A DNA stretch of 10,286 nucleotides, from positions 1-10,286 of the forward strand of contig JACCUV010000083.1 in assembly GCA_013698495.1 (NCBI GenBank), given 5' to 3'. The DNA comes from Chloroflexia bacterium (GTDB lineage: Bacteria > Chloroflexota > Chloroflexia > Thermomicrobiales > UBA6265). Below are positions 5,542 to 10,286 of this stretch, one piece after another; position 1 is the first letter of the stretch, and each line of letters opens with the position of its first letter. A program made the position numbers and the translations under genes. The notes beneath the pieces were generated by a model. The model was not told the DNA's origin. It saw nothing but the letters and a program-made list of their open reading frames with translations, and made no database searches.

Positions 5542-7158
5542 TTGACCGAACATCAGCCTGTGACGAATCCGGTCGGTAACCAGAGCCGGTCCGCCGGATC
5601 GACAACGCCGCCCGAAGACGAGGCGGTGGCGATGCTGGGGATCGTCAAGCGGTTTGGACCTGTGATCGCCAACGACAACATATCGTTTGTCGCGAACAAG
5701 GGCGAGGTCCATGCTCTGGTCGGGGAGAACGGCGCCGGCAAGTCGACGCTGATGAGTATCCTGGCCGGTCTCTACCGGCCCGACGCGGGCGAGGTGCGAA
5801 TCGGGGGATCGCCGGTCCACTTCAAGTCGCCAGGCGATGCGATCGCGGCCGGGATCGGGATGGTCTACCAGAACTTCATGCTCGTCGATTCGTTCACGGT
5901 CGCCGAGAACGTCGTGCTCGGTTTGCCTGCCGGCGGGTTCGGCTTGCGGCTCGACGAGACCGAGGCGAAACTCGTCGACTATGGCAACCGGTACGGTCTC
6001 GGAATCGACCCGAAAGCGACGATCTGGCAACTCTCGGTCGGCGAACAGCAGCGGGTCGAGATCATTCGGCTGCTGATTCGGGGCGCGACGACGCTGGTCT
6101 TCGATGAACCGACCGCGGTTCTCACACCCCAGGAAAGCGCCGACCTGATTCGCACACTGCGGGCCCTGGCGGCCGAGGGATTCTGCGTTATTTTCATTTC
6201 CCACAAGCTGGACGAAGTGGCGGCGGTCGCAGACCGAATTACGGTATTGCGTCACGGCGCGGTCGTGGACACCGTCAAAGCCAGCGCGACGAACCGTCGG
6301 GAACTGGCGCGGATGATGGTCGGGCGCGAACTGGCTGGCGCGCTGCTTGCGGATGCCGAACTCGATCGACGCCGGATCGGCGATGTGGCGCTCACCGTTA
6401 ACGACCTGTCCGCCACCAGCGACAAGCGGTTGCCGGCCCTGCGCAGTGTTTCGTTCGAGATCCGGGCGGGCGAAACGCTCGGCATCGCCGGTGTCGCCGG
6501 CAACGGCCAGCGCGAGCTTGCGGAGGCAATCACCGGTCTGCGCACCGCGACCTCGGGAACGGTGTGCCTTGGCGCAACTGACATCACCAACGCCCATCCT
6601 CGAACGATTGCGCGATCCGGGGTGGCCCACGTCCCGGAAGATCGACTGGGGACCGGTCTGGTCGGTACGCTCGACCTCGCGAGCAATGCGATCTTGCGGA
6701 CGTACCGACGAAACCCGATCGCCCGCGGGCCACTCCTGATGAAGCGGGCAGTCACCCGCTTCACCGATCGCCTGCTGGCCGACTACGAGGTCAATCCGGC
6801 CAACCACGCGGCGCGATTGCGTGATCTTTCGGGCGGCAACCAGCAAAAGCTGCTCATTGCCCGCGAACTTGCCGGCGAGCCCGCCGCGATCGTCGCCGTG
6901 CATCCGACGCGGGGGGTCGATGTCGGAGCCTCGGAGGCGATTCACGGCGTTCTGCGCGCGCAGCGGACCCGGGGCGCGGCGACGTTGTTGATTTCGGAAG
7001 ACCTCGATGAACTGATCGCCCTCTGCGACCGAATCGCGGTGATGTACGAGGGGGAGCTGATGGGAACCGTCACGCCCCAAGGGGCGGATGCCGAAACCCT
7101 CGGCCTGATGATGGCCGGAACGCGCCTCGACGCCATTCAAGAGGCGGTTTGCGCATGA
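5542..7158 (+). CDS. BMP/nucleoside-type ABC transporter ATP-binding protein (two nucleotide-binding domains)
   Basis: A 538-residue cytoplasmic ATPase with two fused ABC domains that powers the importer. Domain 1 is canonical: Walker A GENGAGKST (61-69), Q-loop Gln110, signature LSVGEQQ (164-170), Walker B LVFDEP (185-190) and His221. Domain 2 keeps the signature LSGGNQQK (429-436), but its Walker A region reads GVAGNGQRE (317-325) without the lysine, and its Walker B region reads AVHPTRGVD (452-460) without the acidic pair. That asymmetry is normal in the RbsA/NupO-like class, where one site hydrolyses ATP and the other is structural. The TTG start at 5542 is favoured by the upstream GGAG; the first 27 or so residues are polar and probably disordered. 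The stop overlaps the next start by ATGA, so translation is coupled to the permease gene. Confidence 0.93.
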   Translation: MTEHQPVTNPVGNQSRSAGSTTPPEDEAVAMLGIVKRFGPVIANDNISFVANKGEVHALVGENGAGKSTLMSILAGLYRPDAGEVRIGGSPVHFKSPGDAIAAGIGMVYQNFMLVDSFTVAENVVLGLPAGGFGLRLDETEAKLVDYGNRYGLGIDPKATIWQLSVGEQQRVEIIRLLIRGATTLVFDEPTAVLTPQESADLIRTLRALAAEGFCVIFISHKLDEVAAVADRITVLRHGAVVDTVKASATNRRELARMMVGRELAGALLADAELDRRRIGDVALTVNDLSATSDKRLPALRSVSFEIRAGETLGIAGVAGNGQRELAEAITGLRTATSGTVCLGATDITNAHPRTIARSGVAHVPEDRLGTGLVGTLDLASNAILRTYRRNPIARGPLLMKRAVTRFTDRLLADYEVNPANHAARLRDLSGGNQQKLLIARELAGEPAAIVAVHPTRGVDVGASEAIHGVLRAQRTRGAATLLISEDLDELIALCDRIAVMYEGELMGTVTPQGADAETLGLMMAGTRLDAIQEAVCA

Positions 7159-8270
7159 GCGCTCCGGCAACGACCACACCACCGCCGCCGGTTCGCGGCT
7201 GGAGGCTCGAACGAGTCAGCAAGCCGTCGATAGCGGCGCAAATCCTGGTCCCGATCGCCAGCATCGTCGCCGCGCTCGTTGTCGGCGGCGCGATCATGCT
7301 TTTCGCCGGCGAGAACCCGCTCAGCGTCTACCGCGAAATGTTCGATGGCGCTTTCGGTTCCAACTACCGGCGTTCCGAGACCCTGGTCAAGATGATCCCG
7401 CTGCTGTTGACCGGTCTCGGCGTGGCGGTTGCATTCCGGATGCAACTCTGGAACATCGGGGCCGAAGGGCAATTCTATTTCGGGGCGGTGTTTGCGACCT
7501 GGGTGGCGCTGTACGGATTCGCTGACTCAGGCGCCTGGATCGTGATCCCGGCAATGATGGTTGGCGGGATGCTCGGGGGAGCGCTGTGGGGAGGCATCCC
7601 CGGCGTGCTCCGCGGTTACCTTGGGGTGAACGAGACCATCACATCGTTGATGCTCAACTACGTCGCGATTCTCTTCGCCTCGTGGCTGGTGCACGGTCCG
7701 TGGCGGAATCCGGACGGCTTCGGATTTCCCGGCACAGAGATATTCGCGGCAGCCACGTATCTGCCGACGTGGGGTACGACCCGTGTTCATCTCGGTCTTG
7801 TGTTCGGGTTGGTTGCCGCCGTGATCCTCTCCTTCGTGTTGCAACGCACGCGCTGGGGTTACGAGATCTCGATCGCCGGGAATAGTGAACGCGTCGCGAA
7901 GTACGCCGGAATGGCGACTGGCCGCAACATGGTGATTGTGATGCTGGTCAGCGGCGGGTTGGCGGGTCTCGCTGGGATGTCCGAGCTGGCGGGAATCGGT
8001 CACTCGCTGCAACGCGAGTTGTCGCCTGGCTATGGCTATACCGCGATCATCGTCGCCTGGCTGGGGCGCTTGAACCCGTTCGGGATCATCCTCGTTGCAT
8101 TCCTTCTGGCAGGGCTGCTTGTCGGCGGCGAGCAAATCCAGCTTTCGCTAGGGCTGCCCTCAGCGGTTGCGCCGATGTTGCAAGGAATCATCCTCTTCTT
8201 CCTGCTCGGCGGCGATCTGTTGACACTCTACCGAATTGTGCGGGTCAGCGCGACGGGAGCGGCCTCATGA
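7155..8270 (+). CDS. BMP/nucleoside-type ABC transporter permease, first subunit
   Basis: A 371-residue inner-membrane protein of the branched-chain amino acid/ribose type permease family (BPD_transp_2), one of the two channel subunits of the importer. Hydrophobic segments cover most of the length, beginning near 29-51. Conserved family features are LWNIGAEGQFYFGA (98-111), GVNETITSLMLNY (157-169) and SGGLAGLAGMSELAG (266-280). A proline-rich cytoplasmic tail (residues 4-13) precedes the first helix. The ATG at 7155 overlaps the stop of the ATPase gene (ATGA) and has GAGG about 10 bases upstream; a TTG two codons earlier is less likely. Its stop codon in turn overlaps the next start, so the three genes are translationally coupled. 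Confidence 0.92.
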   Translation: MSAPATTTPPPPVRGWRLERVSKPSIAAQILVPIASIVAALVVGGAIMLFAGENPLSVYREMFDGAFGSNYRRSETLVKMIPLLLTGLGVAVAFRMQLWNIGAEGQFYFGAVFATWVALYGFADSGAWIVIPAMMVGGMLGGALWGGIPGVLRGYLGVNETITSLMLNYVAILFASWLVHGPWRNPDGFGFPGTEIFAAATYLPTWGTTRVHLGLVFGLVAAVILSFVLQRTRWGYEISIAGNSERVAKYAGMATGRNMVIVMLVSGGLAGLAGMSELAGIGHSLQRELSPGYGYTAIIVAWLGRLNPFGIILVAFLLAGLLVGGEQIQLSLGLPSAVAPMLQGIILFFLLGGDLLTLYRIVRVSATGAAS

Positions 8271-9211
8271 GCGACGCATTCACGATCGGGTTCCTGACCT
8301 CGGTGCTGGCGGCGGCGATGATGAGCGGATCGGCGATCCTGTATGCCGCGCTCGGCGAGGTGCTGGCGGAACGCGCGGGCGTGCTCAACCTCGGCGTCGA
8401 AGGAATGATGCTGATGGGCGCGCTGGGCGGATTCGCGATGTGCTACTGGACCGGTTCCGCCGAGCTGGGGGTGCTCGGGGCGATCGTCGTCGGTGGGGCG
8501 ATGGCGGCGATCCACGCCGTGCTTACCGTCAGTTTTCGCGCAAACCAGGTCGTGAGCGGCCTGGCCCTGACCATTTTCGGCGGCGGATTGTCGGCCTATC
8601 TTGGGGCATCCCTTGTTGGGAAACCGGCGCCGGATCGCTTTTCGCGGATCGATATCCCGCTGCTCGGCGACGTTCCCGAAATCGGCAACATCCTCTTTAA
8701 CCAGAACGCGCTCGTGTATCTGGCCTATGTCCTGGTCCCGCTGCTGTGGTGGTTCGTGTTCAGGACACGTCCGGGTCTCAACCTGCGCGCGATCGGCGAG
8801 AATCCGGCGACGGCCGACGCGATGGGACTGAACATCGCCCGGCAGCGGTACGTGTACGTCATCGTCGGGGGCGGGTTCGCCGGGCTTGGCGGGGCCGTGA
8901 TTTCCCTGGCGACAAATCCCGGCTGGGCCGAGAATGTGACGGCGGGTCGCGGCTGGATCGCGGTCGCGCTGGTGATTTTCGGGACCTGGAATCCGTCGCG
9001 GGTCGCGGCCGGCGCCTTCCTGTTCGGCGCGGTCGAGGCTGGTCAGTTCCGGCTCCAGGGGATCAATGTGCCGGTCTCATCGTTCTTCCTCAACATGCTG
9101 CCTTATGCGTTCACGGTGCTGGTGCTGGTGTTTTCGACGATGCGCACGCGTCGCCTGCGGATCGGTCAGCCCGCCGCATTGGGCCGGGCCTACATTCGCG
9201 AAGAACGGTGA
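8267..9211 (+). CDS. BMP/nucleoside-type ABC transporter permease, second subunit
   Basis: A 314-residue inner-membrane permease that pairs with the preceding subunit. Family features are GVLNLGVEGMMLMGAL (38-53), RANQVVSGLALTIFG (91-105), GENPATADAMGLN (177-189) and GGGFAGLGGAVISL (201-214), with a long run of hydrophobic segments and a basic C-terminal tail (RTRRLRIG, 293-300). The difference in length from its partner (314 against 371) and the NLGVEG versus NIGAEG motif are as expected for the two subunits of YufP/YufQ- or NupP/NupQ-like systems. The ATG overlaps the upstream stop (ATGA) and is preceded by GGGAG (8255-8259) at 7 bases. It ends the transporter operon; a palindromic repeat begins 25 bases later. 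Confidence 0.92.
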   Translation: MSDAFTIGFLTSVLAAAMMSGSAILYAALGEVLAERAGVLNLGVEGMMLMGALGGFAMCYWTGSAELGVLGAIVVGGAMAAIHAVLTVSFRANQVVSGLALTIFGGGLSAYLGASLVGKPAPDRFSRIDIPLLGDVPEIGNILFNQNALVYLAYVLVPLLWWFVFRTRPGLNLRAIGENPATADAMGLNIARQRYVYVIVGGGFAGLGGAVISLATNPGWAENVTAGRGWIAVALVIFGTWNPSRVAAGAFLFGAVEAGQFRLQGINVPVSSFFLNMLPYAFTVLVLVFSTMRTRRLRIGQPAALGRAYIREER

Positions 9212-9236
9212 TTTTTCAGTTTTGTCCTCAACTCGC

Positions 9237-9395
9237 CGTCATGTTGACCCTGAGCGCCGGCGAAGGGGAAACATCCCTGCGCGAAGCGCTTCCGACGCAG
9301 TCGGAGCTTGGGGACGCAACCAGGAATCGATCGCTGACGCGAACCGGCTATGCCGTATCCAGCGGGGCCGGAATTCTTTCTTCGTCACAATGACG
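9237..9395. repeat. Palindromic intergenic repeat, copy B
   Basis: The ends are inverted repeats: CGTCATGTTGACC on the left, and CGTCATTGTGACG when the right end is read in reverse. The right arm (9352-9395) matches copy A closely, while 9332-9349 is the exact reverse complement of 5411-5428 in copy A, so the middle is inverted relative to it. A hairpin TCCGAC-GCA-GTCGGA lies at 9291-9305. It carries no gene. Its place directly behind the permease gene parallels copy A behind the binding-protein gene. Confidence 0.75.
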
Positions 9396-9502
9396 GACTT
9401 TTGACGACTGGCGCCACGTGATTGGCTTGTTCCCGCGAAACGGATGACGGGACTCCGGCTCCAGGTCCTAAACTCGTACCAGTCTGGTCTGCCGATTGAT
9501 GC

Positions 9503-9508
9503 AAGGAA
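9503..9508 (+). promoter_or_regulatory. Ribosome binding site supporting the ATG at 9520
   Basis: AAGGAA lies 11 bases before the ATG at 9520. Two other in-frame ATGs at 9499 and 9508 would add seven or four residues, but have no recognisable site upstream. Confidence 0.5.
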
Positions 9509-9519
9509 TGTGCCACCCC

Positions 9520-10286
9520 ATGAAGGACAAGAACCCGCCCCCTCCCATCGCGCTGGTCGGCCCGGTCGCCGAGGATGGCTCGGCCCTCAGGCGCTACGAG
9601 CGACCGCACGAGGTCATTGAAACGACGTCGATAGCCGCAGCCGATGTCGTTCCATACGATTCGTTGCCGGAACATCTCGCCAGTTGCGACCTGAGCCCCG
9701 GCGCGAAGGCACTGCTGGTGGGTTTGCTGCGCCTGGGTCGCACGGCGATCTTCCCCGGCGGCGGCGCGGGGATCGAATACGCAAGCCTGCTCAAAACGGC
9801 GACGCGGCCCGATCACGTCGCGCTCCATGTCCGCGAAGCGAGTCAGTACCTGCGCGAACATCGAGTCGACTTGCTGGTGGTGCCGGGGATGTCCGGGTAT
9901 CCGGTGGGCGCGATGTATTCGGTGGTCTCCGGCATCCCGGCGGTGTTGCTCAAGAAACAGAAGCATGTGCCCGGAGCCGACGCCGCGCGGTATCCCGCCG
10001 GATCGTTCGTCATTCCTTCATACACCGGGGAAGGCGATGTCGTGATGAGCGCCGACCTGCCGGCGATGCAGGATATTGTCGATAGCATCCTGACTCCGCA
10101 ACTGGCGACCCAGGCCGGGGCCGAGACGATCAGGCTCAGCATCCGCGTCGCCGGGGCCGATGACATCATCGACAAGGCGACGATGAGCCAGGCGGTGAGC
10201 GAGAGCGCGCTGATCGTGGGCAAGGCCGCGCTAGAGCGGTTTGTGGCGCAACACAGGTTCCGCACCGGCGACACCCGGCCCTTCGA
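9520..10286 (+). CDS. Phosphoribosyltransferase-like protein (partial, runs off right edge)
   Basis: The frame is open from the ATG at 9520 to the window end, giving 255 residues without a stop; strand and start are supported by the upstream AAGGAA. Residues 117-190 resemble the core of type I phosphoribosyltransferases such as adenine phosphoribosyltransferase: a hydrophobic strand VDLLVVPGMSGYPVGAMYSV (116-135), then SGIPAVLLKKQ (137-147), YPAGSFVIPSYTGEGD (158-173) and VVMSADLPAMQD (174-185). In the enzymes the last strand leads into the PRPP-binding DDxxxTG motif. Here the corresponding SADLPAM keeps only one acidic residue and lacks the TG, so binding of PRPP is uncertain. The first 110 residues match nothing I recognise. 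The gene follows a nucleoside-type importer on the same strand, about 308 bases after its last gene, which fits nucleobase salvage or sensing. The family call is by pattern only; the missing C-terminus could hold another domain. Confidence 0.6.
   Translation, partial: MKDKNPPPPIALVGPVAEDGSALRRYERPHEVIETTSIAAADVVPYDSLPEHLASCDLSPGAKALLVGLLRLGRTAIFPGGGAGIEYASLLKTATRPDHVALHVREASQYLREHRVDLLVVPGMSGYPVGAMYSVVSGIPAVLLKKQKHVPGADAARYPAGSFVIPSYTGEGDVVMSADLPAMQDIVDSILTPQLATQAGAETIRLSIRVAGADDIIDKATMSQAVSESALIVGKAALERFVAQHRFRTGDTRPF

Larger units (their letters stand above)
9212..9519. other. Intergenic region holding repeat copy B and an unremarkable leader
   Basis: About half is the repeat at 9237-9395. 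The remaining bases up to the next start include TTGACG (9401-9406), a -35-like box, but no matching -10 at proper distance, and TAAACT (9469-9474), -10-like without a -35. I cannot say whether the last gene has its own promoter. A minus-strand open frame from 9966 to 9385 is a shadow of the last gene and the repeat. Confidence 0.5.

Noticed and set aside
5524..7182. Minus-strand open frame of 552 codons opposite the ABC ATPase
   Set aside because: It is the shadow of a gene with full ABC motifs and has an Arg-rich, low-hydrophobicity translation.
9385..9966. Minus-strand open frame of 193 codons
   Set aside because: It opposes the right-edge gene, which has a better start and a plausible protein pattern, and it extends into repeat copy B.

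Overview
The window is GC-rich DNA with dense, co-directional operons, a Tat-like signal on the substrate-binding protein, and dispersed palindromic intergenic repeats. I infer a Chloroflexota (Thermomicrobia-like) bacterium from this style; no rRNA or marker gene confirms it.

Left edge (1-1352): accessory, eroded DNA. A lower-GC gene on the minus strand, with a good ribosome binding site, runs off the left edge (299 to 1). Just upstream of it lies the broken N-terminus of a SNF2/DEAD-like helicase (448-645, minus). It has an in-frame stop and loses all similarity exactly where the ATP-binding loop should begin. Positions 646-1352 hold no convincing gene, but contain an inverted pair of CCCGTA(A/G)GGGTCGACCC boxes, an AT-rich patch and a fragment of a repeat seen again later.

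Metal export (1353-3410, minus): a complete P1B-type metal ATPase with SPC and HEGST membrane motifs, the signature of the P1B-4 (Co/Fe/Zn exporter) group. The gap upstream of it has a plausible promoter and a 21-bp dyad that could be an operator.

Transport operon (3728-9211, plus): a DUF3830 (cyclophilin-like) protein, a BMP/PnrA-family substrate-binding protein, a two-domain ABC ATPase, and two permeases joined by ATGA stop-start overlaps. Together these form a complete nucleoside/BMP-type ABC importer. The substrate is probably a purine nucleoside or a related N-heterocycle. Palindromic repeat elements (5376-5522 and 9237-9395) follow the binding-protein gene and the last permease gene.

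Right edge (9520-10286, plus): an open frame that runs off the window. It resembles a type I phosphoribosyltransferase, but the usual PRPP-binding signature looks altered. Its position after the importer suggests a linked salvage or catabolic role.
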